Assembly (NCBI RefSeq): GCF_031932625.1
Contig: NZ_JAVSCK010000002.1
Span: 372,001-436,000, forward strand
DNA from: Hwangdonia seohaensis
Lineage (GTDB): Bacteria; Bacteroidota; Bacteroidia; Flavobacteriales; Flavobacteriaceae
DNA: 64,000 bases
Direction: 5' to 3'
Shown here: positions 24,940 through 33,764 of the stretch, one piece after another
Layout: the number at the start of each line of letters is the position of its first letter
How positions within the stretch are numbered: position 1 is the first letter of the stretch
Program-made: the position numbers and the translations under genes
The notes under the pieces: model-generated
The model's database searches: none
Told to the model about the DNA's origin: nothing
The model's input: the letters and a program-made list of their open reading frames with translations, nothing else

Positions 24940-25026
24940 TTATCTAAAGCGTCTTTTAGTATTCCATTGGTTGCTCTTTGTGCGGTTTAAAGTGCCGCTT
25001 AATTGATTGTTGTTTAAAGTTCTCAT
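24940..25026 (-). CDS. micro-gene 2: 28-residue basic peptide (paralogue pair)
   Basis: ATG at 25026, TAA at 24940, duplicated from micro-gene 1 with a 201-base period. The peptide ends WNTKRRFR. About 22 bases before the ATG are also similar in both copies (AATCAATTAAAAAACAAAAATC versus AATCAAATTAAAATCAAAAAATC). It is the promoter-proximal member, 24-30 bases after the predicted start site of the candidate ECF promoter at 25058-25085. Function unknown. Confidence 0.65.
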   Translation of the reverse strand: MRTLNNNQLSGTLNRTKSNQWNTKRRFR

Positions 25027-25057
25027 GATTTTTGTTTTTTAATTGATTTATACTAAG

Positions 25058-25085
25058 TAGACGACAAGAATTAAGTTTTGTTACA
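25058..25085 (-). promoter_or_regulatory. candidate ECF-sigma promoter of the micro-gene array
   Basis: On the minus strand TGTAAC (25085-25080), a 16-base spacer, then CGTCTA (25063-25058). AAC at -35 and CGTC at -10 are hallmarks of ECF-type sigma promoters. The same TGTAACAAAA box with a 16-base spacer and CAACTA occurs upstream of the S9 peptidase at 29517-29544. No ECF sigma gene lies in the window. Confidence 0.5.
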
Positions 25086-25327
25086 GTACTATGCATAACA
25101 TACTAATAAATTAACATATTTTAACTATTTAAGTAGGGTAGTAGCTAAGTCTGTTAGGGATTTTTAGACGTATTGCTATGTTTAGGAATGGTTTTTGCTT
25201 AAATAAATGCTAAATTACATTGGTAATAAGTAGAATTACAGATAAAAATAATAGCTTTGAAAGCCCATAAAATACATACCGATAATAATTGTAGTGTTGA
25301 ACAACAATTTGTTATATTTTTTAAATA

Positions 25328-25996
25328 ATGAAAACCTATTTTTATTTTTTAATATTATGTTTTTTTGCTTTAACCGCAAACGCTCAAATAGATAGTAAAA
25401 ATAAATCTACATCTATTCCTGCCGTTGAAAGTAAAAAAGATTCTGCCGATGCTAAGTCGTTGTTACCTTCAAAACCTATTGAAAATAATGCGATAAATGG
25501 GATGTCTGTCCCCAAAAGCAATACGTCTTTAAGTTTTCCTAAAAAGGAATTTTCCATGTTTGGTGAAAAATTTGGAAACCCAGGTGAGTTGTATGAAGAC
25601 AGATTCAATAAAAAATCAAAAGACCTGAAAACAGAAATGGGTTTGGGGGCCAAAGGCAGTACAACCGACCAGTATTTTGGGGATTTTAAAACCAAATCAA
25701 AATTTGTTAGGGTGATTTATCGGGATTTTGGTTTACAAGATGGCGATTATATTCGCGTATTGGTAAATGATGAAATTTTAGAATACCGCGTACTTTTAAC
25801 AAATGCTACCAAAGGGTTTAGATTGGACTTAAAAGAAGGTTTTAATAAAATAGATTTTCTCGCTTTAAATGAAGGTTACTCCATGCCCAATACAGCCGAA
25901 TTCCATGTTATTGATGATAAGGGTAATATTATTGCGGGAAATCAATGGAATCTTTCTACGGGAGTAAAAGCAACTATTATTGTGGTTAAAGAATGA
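25328..25996 (+). CDS. secreted hypothetical protein
   Basis: 222 residues. A signal peptide (LILCFFALTANAQ) suggests export to the periplasm or beyond. Residues about 22-75 are low-complexity and rich in Ser/Lys/Asp. Residues about 115-222 form a beta-rich domain with FVRVIYRDFGLQDGDYIRVLV, EGFNKIDFLALNEGYSMPN and a final KATIIVVKE strand. I do not recognise a named family; the style is common among conserved flavobacterial secreted proteins. Divergent from the micro-gene array and convergent with the aldo/keto reductase gene, one base apart. Confidence 0.65.
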   Translation: MKTYFYFLILCFFALTANAQIDSKNKSTSIPAVESKKDSADAKSLLPSKPIENNAINGMSVPKSNTSLSFPKKEFSMFGEKFGNPGELYEDRFNKKSKDLKTEMGLGAKGSTTDQYFGDFKTKSKFVRVIYRDFGLQDGDYIRVLVNDEILEYRVLLTNATKGFRLDLKEGFNKIDFLALNEGYSMPNTAEFHVIDDKGNIIAGNQWNLSTGVKATIIVVKE

Positions 25997-25997
25997 T

Positions 25998-27011
25998 TTA
26001 AGAAACAATCTCATCAATCAATTTCAATTCATCTTCAGAAAAATCCAAACAATCTAAAGCTTTTACATTTTCTTTCAATTGGTTAGAAGAACTAGCGCCC
26101 ACTAATACAGATGTTACTTGTTTCTGTCTTAAAATCCAAGCAATGGCCATTTGCGATAGTTTTTGTCCGCGTTCTTGTGCCACAGTATTTAGGCCTTGTA
26201 TTTTTTCAATATTAGATTGAACCGTTTCTGCGTTCAAAAAAATCGAATCGTTTCCTGCTCTGGAATTTTTAGGAATCCCCTTTAAATATTTGTCGGTAAG
26301 CATTCCTTGGGCTAAAGGTGAGAACGCAATACAGCCCACGCCATTGTTTTCTAAAGTATCTAAAAGTCCATCTTCAACCCAACGATCGAACATAGAATAT
26401 CTGGCTTGATGCAAAATAAAAGGCACATTCAAATCCTTTAGTATTTTGGCAGCCTTTTGAGTGTCTTCTGGACCATAATTCGAAATACCAACGTATAGCG
26501 CTTTTCCTTGACGAACAATATCTGCCAAAGCACCCATGGATTCCTCTAGAGGTGTATCCGGGTCTGGTCTGTGATGATAAAAAATATCAACATGATCTAA
26601 GCCCATTCGTTTTAAACTTTGGTCTAAACTGGATATTAAATATTTTCTGGAACCAAAATCCCCATAAGGTCCAGGCCACATATTATAGCCTGCCTTTGTG
26701 GCTATAAACAACTCATCTCTATAAGGTTTAAAATCTTGTTTAAATATAGTTCCAAAGTTTTCTTCGGCAGAACCCGGAGGAGGCCCATAATTGTTTGCGA
26801 AATCCAAATGCGTTATCCCTAAATCGAAAGCTGTTCTTAAAATTTCCTTTCCATTTTTAATATCGTCAACAAAGCCAAAATTATGCCACAACCCCAATGA
26901 AATAGCAGGAAGCAGTACACCGCTTTTTCCGGTTCTATTGTATGTCATGGTGTCGTATCGTTGTGTATCGGCTTGGTATGATGCTGTTTTGGTTTTGTCG
27001 TTTGTCTGCAT
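25998..27011 (-). CDS. aldo/keto reductase (YghZ-like)
   Basis: 337 residues. NADPH-dependent reductase with the AKR (beta/alpha)8 barrel. The opening MTYNRTGKSGVLLPAISLGLW, HLDFANNYGPPPGSAEENFG (catalytic Asp/Tyr region), ATKAGYNMWPGPYG, DIFYHHRPDPDTPLEE (His) and IAFSPLAQGMLTDKYL match the YghZ/GPR group that reduces L-glyceraldehyde 3-phosphate and methylglyoxal. A 21-residue polar extension precedes the barrel; translation could instead begin at Met22. Terminates next to the secreted protein gene. Confidence 0.9.
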   Translation of the reverse strand: MQTNDKTKTASYQADTQRYDTMTYNRTGKSGVLLPAISLGLWHNFGFVDDIKNGKEILRTAFDLGITHLDFANNYGPPPGSAEENFGTIFKQDFKPYRDELFIATKAGYNMWPGPYGDFGSRKYLISSLDQSLKRMGLDHVDIFYHHRPDPDTPLEESMGALADIVRQGKALYVGISNYGPEDTQKAAKILKDLNVPFILHQARYSMFDRWVEDGLLDTLENNGVGCIAFSPLAQGMLTDKYLKGIPKNSRAGNDSIFLNAETVQSNIEKIQGLNTVAQERGQKLSQMAIAWILRQKQVTSVLVGASSSNQLKENVKALDCLDFSEDELKLIDEIVS

Positions 27012-27100
27012 GTTTTCAATTTAATAAAGGCGTATAAAAATAGGAATTAGTTTTCAGTAATAGCGGATTCTTATTCAATTTTAATACCGTGTAAAAACAA

Positions 27101-27130
27101 AAAGACCTCTTAAATTTTTAAGAGGTCTTT
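27101..27130. terminator. intrinsic terminator of the S9 peptidase gene
   Basis: AAAGACCTCTTAAA-TT-TTTAAGAGGTCTTT, a near-perfect 12-14-bp stem. On the minus strand it is followed by TTTTTGTTTTT, right for terminating the gene that stops at 27154. Confidence 0.88.
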
Positions 27131-27153
27131 ATAAATATAATTAAATGAATAAT

Positions 27154-29460
27154 TTAATCTTTTAAAGGCTGCTTAACATCCTGTTTTAAATGTTTTGCAT
27201 AAAAGCCCATCATCGCTTTGTAAAGGGCGATTGAGTTTTCTTCTTTTGCAAATCCGTGGCCTTCATCATACTTTACCATATAAGGCACATCAACACCTTT
27301 GGCGCGTAAAGCTTCAACAATTTGATCGGATTCATCGATATTAACCCTAGGGTCGTTTGCTCCTTGAACCACAAAAAGAGGTTTCTTTATTTTATCAATA
27401 TGAAAAACAGGGGATACTTCATCCATAATGGCTTTTTCCTCCGGAACATCTAAATCATACCAAATCTCTTTGATGATTTTTAGGTAAGGTTTCCAATAAG
27501 CCGGCATACTTTCCATAAAGGTAAATAAGTTTGATACCCCAACATAATCAACACCACAGGCGTATAAATCTGGGGTTTTGGTTAGGCCACGTAAAACAGC
27601 ATAACCGCCGTGGCTACCACCGTAAATAGCGGCATTATCTTTATCAACCCAACCTTTGTCGATAACATATTGCAAACCATCTTCAACATCGTCCATGGCT
27701 TTTCTACCGATTTGTTTAAAACCGGATTCTAAAAATTCTCGTCCGTAGCCACCGGAAATTCTAAAGTTTACTTGTAGCGTAGCATAACCGCGACTTGCAA
27801 AAAGTTGCGCTTCTGGATTAAAACCCCAAGAATCCCTAATCCCTTGTGGACCACCGTGTGGATTTACAATTACAGGCACTTTCTCTCCGTTTAAAGCCGC
27901 TTGTGGCAAGGTGATATACCCATGAATGGTTTTACCGTCTCTACTTTTAAACGTAATGGGACGCATTTCTGCCATATCGTTTTCAATAAGATTTGGCATT
28001 AAATTATAAAGCAATTTAAATTCGTCTTTTTTAGGATCGTAAGAGTAATAGGTGCCGTATAATTTATCGCTTTGTATAAAGATTAAATACTTGCTTTCGT
28101 CATCCGTTACATCAGGAATAGAATAATTATATCCCGGGAATTTAGTGGTGATTCTTTGATGTAATTTTTTAAAATAATCACTTACCGGAACGATGTTTCT
28201 TTTTTCGCCTTCATAAGAGAAATAATCCAATTCGTAACCTCTATGTCTTGATAATCCTAAACTGGATACATCGTATTTATCATTCGAAAATAATTTTTTA
28301 ATCACCTTATCTTCTTTCAAATCGTATAAATAGATTTGGGTTTTATCGCTATCTAAATTTGAGATTACATAGGCTTCATGCGGATTGTCAGACGCATAGT
28401 TGAAGCTTATTATTGAAAAGGTATCTTTCCAGCTTAATTGTTTTTTAACTTCGTAGTTATCGCCATCGGTAGCGTAGTACAAATCGATGTTTACACCATC
28501 GCGAAGTTTTGAAAAGCCACGTAAATTACCATCTTTATCGAACTCGTAACCATTAATGGGGTTGGCAGCGTCTTCGTTTTTATAAAGTTGCTTAAGCTCG
28601 CCCGTTACAATGTTTATTTTATAAGGTTCGAATATTTGAGGATTGTTTTGATTCATAGAAATAATCATATGATCTTTATCTTCCTTTAAACCATTAAGAA
28701 TGTTCACTTTTACACCATCAAAAGGCGTGAGTTCTTTTTGGTTTTTTTCATCTACATCTACGGCAAATAAGTGGTAATCTTCGTTACCGCCTTTGTCCAT
28801 AACATAAATTAATCTCGAATCGTTTGCCCAACCAAAACCTCTAATAAGTTCTTCTTTTTCTTCAATAACCCGAGTAACCTCTTCGGTTTCAAGATGTTTT
28901 ACGTAAACATGGTTTTTTTTGTTTTCATCTTTTTCGCGGTAAGACAAATAGGTGCCGTTTGGTGAAAAACTAAACGACCTCGCTTTGGGTCTTGCAAAAT
29001 AATCCTCAACCGAATATTTGTAATTCGTGGGATCCCAATTGGCTAATTTTTCCAAATCGGCATCCGAAGTTGGTAAAGCCGTATTACCCGGCAATGTTTT
29101 AACGGTTTTGTTAAGTGTTAATGGCATTTCGTTTGGTCCTTGATAAAATGTTCCTGTTAATGTATTGTCTGCAAAAGTACCAACATATTTTATACCAGCC
29201 TGATTAAATTTGATTGTTAACGTATCATTGGCAAAAGTGGTTACATCCATAGGGATGCCCGTGGCGCCTTGCGATGGGCTATCCATGGTTGAAGTGTATG
29301 CGTCGCCTTCCATGGCTACGTTAAATACTAATGGGATTTCGGTGCCTTGTACAGCTAATTTTCCTTCCCAAGCACCTACAATGTCTTGAGCGTTTACCTG
29401 TGTTACCATTCCTAAAAATAAGAATAGAGCGCCGCTGAATTTTAAAACTGTTGTTTTCAT
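27154..29460 (-). CDS. S9-family serine peptidase (prolyl oligopeptidase superfamily)
   Basis: 768 residues. A signal peptide (LFLFLGMVTQVNAQ) sends it to the envelope. Residues about 22-120 form a lipocalin-like beta domain common in flavobacterial homologues, then a beta-propeller (about 150-490), then an alpha/beta hydrolase. The catalytic triad is Ser616 in GGSHGGYA, Asp703 in GANDPRVN and His735 in DEGHGFA. Such enzymes release dipeptides or acylated residues from short peptides. A candidate ECF promoter is placed 57-84 bases before the ATG, the same kind as at the micro-gene array. Ends at a strong terminator. Confidence 0.9.
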   Translation of the reverse strand: MKTTVLKFSGALFLFLGMVTQVNAQDIVGAWEGKLAVQGTEIPLVFNVAMEGDAYTSTMDSPSQGATGIPMDVTTFANDTLTIKFNQAGIKYVGTFADNTLTGTFYQGPNEMPLTLNKTVKTLPGNTALPTSDADLEKLANWDPTNYKYSVEDYFARPKARSFSFSPNGTYLSYREKDENKKNHVYVKHLETEEVTRVIEEKEELIRGFGWANDSRLIYVMDKGGNEDYHLFAVDVDEKNQKELTPFDGVKVNILNGLKEDKDHMIISMNQNNPQIFEPYKINIVTGELKQLYKNEDAANPINGYEFDKDGNLRGFSKLRDGVNIDLYYATDGDNYEVKKQLSWKDTFSIISFNYASDNPHEAYVISNLDSDKTQIYLYDLKEDKVIKKLFSNDKYDVSSLGLSRHRGYELDYFSYEGEKRNIVPVSDYFKKLHQRITTKFPGYNYSIPDVTDDESKYLIFIQSDKLYGTYYSYDPKKDEFKLLYNLMPNLIENDMAEMRPITFKSRDGKTIHGYITLPQAALNGEKVPVIVNPHGGPQGIRDSWGFNPEAQLFASRGYATLQVNFRISGGYGREFLESGFKQIGRKAMDDVEDGLQYVIDKGWVDKDNAAIYGGSHGGYAVLRGLTKTPDLYACGVDYVGVSNLFTFMESMPAYWKPYLKIIKEIWYDLDVPEEKAIMDEVSPVFHIDKIKKPLFVVQGANDPRVNIDESDQIVEALRAKGVDVPYMVKYDEGHGFAKEENSIALYKAMMGFYAKHLKQDVKQPLKD

Positions 29461-29516
29461 ATAAATGGTTTAAGATTAAAAGATTCGTTTATTAACGATC
29501 TGTTATAATACGTTGT

Positions 29517-29544
29517 TAGTTGGGCATTACCAGATTTTGTTACA
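29517..29544 (-). promoter_or_regulatory. candidate ECF-type promoter of the S9 peptidase
   Basis: On the minus strand TGTAAC (29544-29539), 16 bases, then CAACTA (29522-29517). The -35 part is TGTAACAAAA, identical to that at 25085. The -10 part differs at two positions from CGTCTA. Confidence 0.42.
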
Positions 29545-29677
29545 CATTAACTTAAAAAAAAGCTGAAAAATATTTATAACAATGCCATTTTCAACAAGAT
29601 ACAGGTTTTTAAGATGGTTAAAAAAAATCATTTTTAATTTTACCGGGAATCATGCAACAAAAACCCTTTAAAGGTGT

Positions 29678-29685
29678 TATTTTTG
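29678..29685 (+). promoter_or_regulatory. -7 box of the helicase gene
   Basis: TATTTTTG fits TAnnTTTG and lies 20 bases before the ATG at 29706. It lies downstream of the longer in-frame start at 29652, so it supports the shorter protein. Confidence 0.55.
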
Positions 29686-29705
29686 CACGTCTGAAAATCA
29701 AATAT

Positions 29706-31262
29706 ATGTCGAAAGTATCCACTGTAGAATTAGAAGAAAGAAAAGCTGGTAAAGACCTTTATAGTTATCAAAAGGGGGCCATTGATAAAATTTTTACTGC
29801 GTTTGAAGAATCTCCAGACGACTACCATTTGCTGTATCAGCTCCCAACTGGTGGTGGTAAAACGGTAATTTTTTCTGAAATAGTAAGGCAGTATTTAAAA
29901 CACCACAAAAAAAAGGTGCTTGTTATGACGCACCGTATCGAGCTGTGCAAGCAAACCTCGAAAATGCTAACGGAATTTGCGGTACATAATAAGGTAATTG
30001 ATAGTAAGGCGGATTTAAGCGACCAAGCAGAATACAGCTGTTTTGTGGCGATGGTTGAAACCTTAAATAACAGATTGAATGACGATAAACTGGATATATC
30101 GGACATTGGATTGGTGATTATTGATGAGGCGCATTACAACTCGTTTACAAAATTGTTCAAGTTTTTTAGCCAGTCGTTTATTTTGGGTGTAACGGCAACA
30201 CCTTTAAGTTCGAGTATAGAATTACCAATGACCGATAATTACGATGAATTGATTGTTGGCGAAAGTATAGAATCCTTAATAGAAAATGGCTTTTTGGCAC
30301 GTGCCAATATGTACTCGTACAATGTGGGTTTAACCTCGTTGGTGGTTGGTGCCAATGGCGATTATACTGTAAAATCTTCAGAAGATTTATATACAGATAA
30401 CGACATGCTTACCAAATTGATTCAGGCTTACGAAGAACGCTCCAAAGGTAAAAAAACATTAATTTTCAATAACGGTATCAACACCTCGTTGCACGTTTAC
30501 GACACCTTTAGACGAGCCGGTTACCCGATAGCACATTTAGATAATACCAATACCAAAAAAGAGCGTGCCTTAATTTTAAAATGGTTTAAAAAAACACCCG
30601 ATGCGATTTTAACTTCGGTAAGTATTTTAACAACCGGCTTTGATGAACCCACCGTTGAAAGCATTATTTTAAACCGAGCCACAAAATCCTTAACGCTGTA
30701 TTACCAAATGATTGGTCGTGGCTCGCGTGTTTTAAAGGATAAAAAGACTTTTGATGTTATTGATTTAGGAAATAACTTCCACCGTTTTGGCGCTTGGGGC
30801 GACGATTTGGATTGGCAAAAAATATTTAGATCGCCGTATTATTATCTCGATGCTTTATTGAGTGACGAGGAATTGGAAAGCAATTTCAGATATGAAATGC
30901 CCGATGAATTGCGCGCAGAATTTTCAAAATCGAAAGAAGTGTATTTCGATATTCAAAAAACCTATGTCGATTCTGTTAGAGCGGGCGAGTCCTCAAAAGT
31001 GGTTTTAGAGCGTTCCATCGAGCAGCATGCCAAAATATGTATAGAAAACAGCGAAGATGTTTACGATGCATTGGCTTTAGCCAAAATGCTGGGAGACGAT
31101 ATCGATTTTAGAATTGGCAGATACACCAAATGCATAAGTAAAAGCACTTTTAATTTTGTTGAATGGCTTAAGGGCGATTACAAGAAAAAGCTTAACTCTT
31201 ATTTGCGGTCAAATTTTGATGAAGTTTTTGAGCAAATCCACGGGTATCCGCCAGAAGATTAA
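29706..31262 (+). CDS. DEAD/DEAH-box superfamily 2 helicase
   Basis: 518 residues from MSKVSTVELEERKAGKDLYS. Motif I is LPTGGGKTVIFSEI, motif Ia MTHRIELCKQT, motif II DEAH in VIIDEAHYNS, motif III VTATP, motif V LTTGFDEP and motif VI QMIGRGSRVL, so all core helicase motifs are intact. The layout resembles the Ssl2/UvsW-like DNA helicases. The C-terminal 130 residues have no recognised domain (helical, ending EQIHGYPPED). Probably acts on DNA in repair or recombination; the exact role is not predictable. Confidence 0.88.
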   Translation: MSKVSTVELEERKAGKDLYSYQKGAIDKIFTAFEESPDDYHLLYQLPTGGGKTVIFSEIVRQYLKHHKKKVLVMTHRIELCKQTSKMLTEFAVHNKVIDSKADLSDQAEYSCFVAMVETLNNRLNDDKLDISDIGLVIIDEAHYNSFTKLFKFFSQSFILGVTATPLSSSIELPMTDNYDELIVGESIESLIENGFLARANMYSYNVGLTSLVVGANGDYTVKSSEDLYTDNDMLTKLIQAYEERSKGKKTLIFNNGINTSLHVYDTFRRAGYPIAHLDNTNTKKERALILKWFKKTPDAILTSVSILTTGFDEPTVESIILNRATKSLTLYYQMIGRGSRVLKDKKTFDVIDLGNNFHRFGAWGDDLDWQKIFRSPYYYLDALLSDEELESNFRYEMPDELRAEFSKSKEVYFDIQKTYVDSVRAGESSKVVLERSIEQHAKICIENSEDVYDALALAKMLGDDIDFRIGRYTKCISKSTFNFVEWLKGDYKKKLNSYLRSNFDEVFEQIHGYPPED

Positions 31263-31265
31263 TCG

Positions 31266-31333
31266 AAAAGAATTCCTCGAGGGCCTGTTTCGGGGTTTCC
31301 GTTGAAATTGTCATTCCCGAGGCATCGGGAATC
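31266..31333. repeat. dispersed repeat, copy B
   Basis: Second copy of the repeat at 24440-24509, same order: AAAAGAATTCCTCGAG, GTTTCCGTTGAAATTGTC, ATTCCCGAGGCATCGGGAATC. It begins 4 bases after the helicase stop. The rest of the 309-base gap to 31571 holds a GAAACGA/TCGTTTC inverted pair around 31374-31435 with CGATAGCTATCG inside, and no gene. Confidence 0.7.
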
Positions 31334-31571
31334 TAAATAACAAATTTCTATTTTTGACCCTAAGACCAAAATGAAACGAGCGAAATACCTCTATGTTCCG
31401 ATAGCTATCGGGACTGCCTCAAGGATAGTTCGTTTCAAGAAATTTTTTATTATAAGTCTTCGTTTATGTTCGTTATGATTAATAATTAATTTTAGTAAAT
31501 TGTAAGCTTAAGTCATTCAATGGCCGATGCAACGCAATAAAACGGATTCGTATACTAAAATAGGGCACTAA

Positions 31572-32081
31572 ATGAAATACAAGTATTTACCCATAATATT
31601 AATTATTATACTTTTTAGTTGTACTGAAAAGAAAGAAAACAGTTCATTAAACCCAGAAAACTGGTCGAAAAGAACGGTAAACCTCAAAGCTAGTGATTCG
31701 CTTGAATACGGGAAATCCTATCTCTCGATTTACTCGCAAATTTATAGTATGTCCGAGCATACAACGCACAACTTAACATCCATGGTGAGTATGCGAAACA
31801 CCAGCGAATCGGACACCATTTACCTGTTAAGAGCCGAGTATTTTGACACGCACGGCAAGTCGGTTAGAAAATATTTTGATGCGCCCATATTTTTGGCGCC
31901 TATGGAAACAACAGAGATTATTATAGACGAAGTTGACGTTTCTGGAGGCACAGGCTCCAATTTTATTTTAGAATGGAAAATACCGCGAAATTGCCCGGAA
32001 CCTTTGTTTGAAGGCATAATGACGTCCACTATGGGGCAACAAGGGTTATCGTTCACAACACATGCCAAACGAATAGAATAA
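31572..32081 (+). CDS. DUF3124 lipoprotein
   Basis: 169 residues. Lipoprotein signal (LIIILFSC). The rest matches DUF3124: YGKSYLSIYSQIYSMSEHTTHNLT, VSMRNTSESDTIYLLRAEYFDTHGK, FLAPMETTEIIIDEVD, and GGTGSNFILEW. Predicted beta-sandwich; the function of the family is not known. Stands alone between two non-coding stretches. Confidence 0.8.
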   Translation: MKYKYLPIILIIILFSCTEKKENSSLNPENWSKRTVNLKASDSLEYGKSYLSIYSQIYSMSEHTTHNLTSMVSMRNTSESDTIYLLRAEYFDTHGKSVRKYFDAPIFLAPMETTEIIIDEVDVSGGTGSNFILEWKIPRNCPEPLFEGIMTSTMGQQGLSFTTHAKRIE

Positions 32082-32267
32082 TATTGCGGAGTTTTTAACT
32101 TCTAATGCTTTTCGTTTTCCACAAACGCTATGGTGCATTTAATAGGGCATCGGTTTGCAAATACTTTTATGGCTGAATCAGTATTAATACCGTGATTATT
32201 ATAGCATCATAAAAATAAGGCGTATATTTACACACTAATTTTTAAAATCTACAGGATAATATAAACT

Positions 32268-32720
32268 ATGGCAAAATCGCAAGTTACATTCAACAAAATT
32301 GAAAAAGAAAAAAAACGCTTAAAGAAAAGAGAAGAAAAGCAAAAAAAGAAAGAAGCTCGTAGAGCCGAAGCTAAAGAAAACCCACAAGGTATTCAGTTTG
32401 CTTATGTTGATTTTAATGGTAATTTAACCGATACGCCACCAGATCCAGCCATGCGCGAAAAAGTAGAAGCAGAAAGCATTGAGTTGGGCATCCCTAAAAA
32501 AGAAGATAGAGTAGAAGAGGAGCCAACGGCCAAAGAAGGCAAGGTCTCGTTTTTTGATCATTCAAAAGGTTTTGGTTTTATTTTAGATAGTATCAATCAA
32601 GAAAAATATTTTGTTCATGTGAGCGGTTTAATTGATGAAATTGCCGAAAACGACAAAGTTACTTACGAACTTGAACGCGGACAAAAAGGCATGAACGCTG
32701 TTAGAGTAAAGAAAATCTAG
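32268..32720 (+). CDS. cold-shock domain protein with charged N-terminus
   Basis: 150 residues. Residues 1-45 are an extremely Lys/Glu/Arg-rich coiled stretch. The cold-shock (OB-fold) domain lies at about residues 88-150 with KVSFFDHSKGFGFIL (RNP1-like) and KYFVHVSGL (RNP2-like). The domain binds single-stranded RNA or DNA. This architecture, a basic-acidic helix followed by CSD, is widespread in Bacteroidota. The gene is followed by the EamA gene after 39 bases and they may be cotranscribed. Confidence 0.88.
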   Translation: MAKSQVTFNKIEKEKKRLKKREEKQKKKEARRAEAKENPQGIQFAYVDFNGNLTDTPPDPAMREKVEAESIELGIPKKEDRVEEEPTAKEGKVSFFDHSKGFGFILDSINQEKYFVHVSGLIDEIAENDKVTYELERGQKGMNAVRVKKI

Positions 32721-32759
32721 TTTTCACTTCCTTTAAACATTTTAAACTCAAAATATGGT

Positions 32760-33668
32760 ATGAGTTTACCCCGAAAAACTATTCTTATAATATTGGCATT
32801 TTTCGCCATATACGTTATTTGGGGTTCTACGTATTTGCTTAACAAAATTTCCGTTTCGCATTTACCGCCTTTTTTTCTGGCTGCAGTTAGGTTTTTAGTG
32901 GCAGGAGCCATTATTTTTCTAATCGCTAAATCGCTAAAAGTCAGTCTTAAAATTTCAAAAAAGCAATTGTTAAACGCTTCCATTGCCGGGTTCTTGTTTT
33001 TAACGTTGGGCAACGGACTTGCTGTTTTGGCATTAAAATATATGGATAGCGGCTTTGCTGCCTTAGAGATTTCAGCACAACCATTGGTAGTTCTTATTAT
33101 GATGCGCCTGCTTTATGGCAAACGCATTGCGCTCATGTCTTACATAGGTGTCATATTGGGTTTTGTGGGCATCTTTCTTTTGGTCAGTCAGCAACAAATT
33201 ATAAGTCAGGAAGGGCAGGTTTTAGGTATGGTTTTAATTTTTGCGTGTATGCTAAGTTGGGCTTATGCCAGTATTTTTGTTGGAAAAGCAGATTTACCAA
33301 AAAACTCCTTTGTAAATACGGGCTACCAAATGCTAACCGGTGGTTTGATGCTGGGTGTTATTAGCCTTATTTTAAACGAACCTTGGTCGTTGCCCCACCA
33401 TTGGCAAAGCGATGTACAATGGGCTATGGTAGGGCTTATTCTATTTGGAAGCATCGTGGCGTTTACCGCTTTTAACTTTCTGTTAAAAGAAGTCTCACCC
33501 GAAAAAGTGGCAACATCAACTTATGTAAACCCCATAATTGCTTTAATATTGGGATGGTGGATTTTAAACGAACAGATTACAACGCAATCTATGGTTGCAG
33601 CCGTTGTTTTGTTAACCGGTGTGTATTTTATAAACACCAAACGCACCTTTAAACCACGGCGCATTTAA
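32760..33668 (+). CDS. EamA/DMT-family transporter
   Basis: 302 residues with ten hydrophobic segments in two repeated EamA halves. The first half opens with AFFAIYVIWGSTYLLNKI and the second with CMLSWAYASIFVGKA. Drug/metabolite transporters of this type export metabolites or amino acids; no substrate can be named. The last residues (TKRTFKPRRI) are basic and cytoplasmic. Confidence 0.88.
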   Translation: MSLPRKTILIILAFFAIYVIWGSTYLLNKISVSHLPPFFLAAVRFLVAGAIIFLIAKSLKVSLKISKKQLLNASIAGFLFLTLGNGLAVLALKYMDSGFAALEISAQPLVVLIMMRLLYGKRIALMSYIGVILGFVGIFLLVSQQQIISQEGQVLGMVLIFACMLSWAYASIFVGKADLPKNSFVNTGYQMLTGGLMLGVISLILNEPWSLPHHWQSDVQWAMVGLILFGSIVAFTAFNFLLKEVSPEKVATSTYVNPIIALILGWWILNEQITTQSMVAAVVLLTGVYFINTKRTFKPRRI

Positions 33669-33714
33669 AAAGGCCGTTTGTTTTGCACATTATAAACTGA
33701 TAGCCTTTTAAAGT

Positions 33715-33745
33715 TTTGCGAACTCTTAGCTTATTCGTAATTTTG
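33715..33745 (+). promoter_or_regulatory. consensus sigma-A promoter of the glycosyltransferase
   Basis: TTTG at 33715-33718, a 19-base spacer, then TAATTTTG at 33738-33745. This is the best match in the window to the Bacteroidota consensus TTTG-N19-TAnnTTTG, 20 bases before the ATG at 33765. Confidence 0.75.
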
Positions 33746-33764
33746 CCAGCTATAAAATAAATAG

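Noticed and set aside
30100..30110. Coding ORFs on the strand opposite to the helicase, ThrA and other long genes
   Set aside because: All are antisense frames of well-supported genes without their own features.
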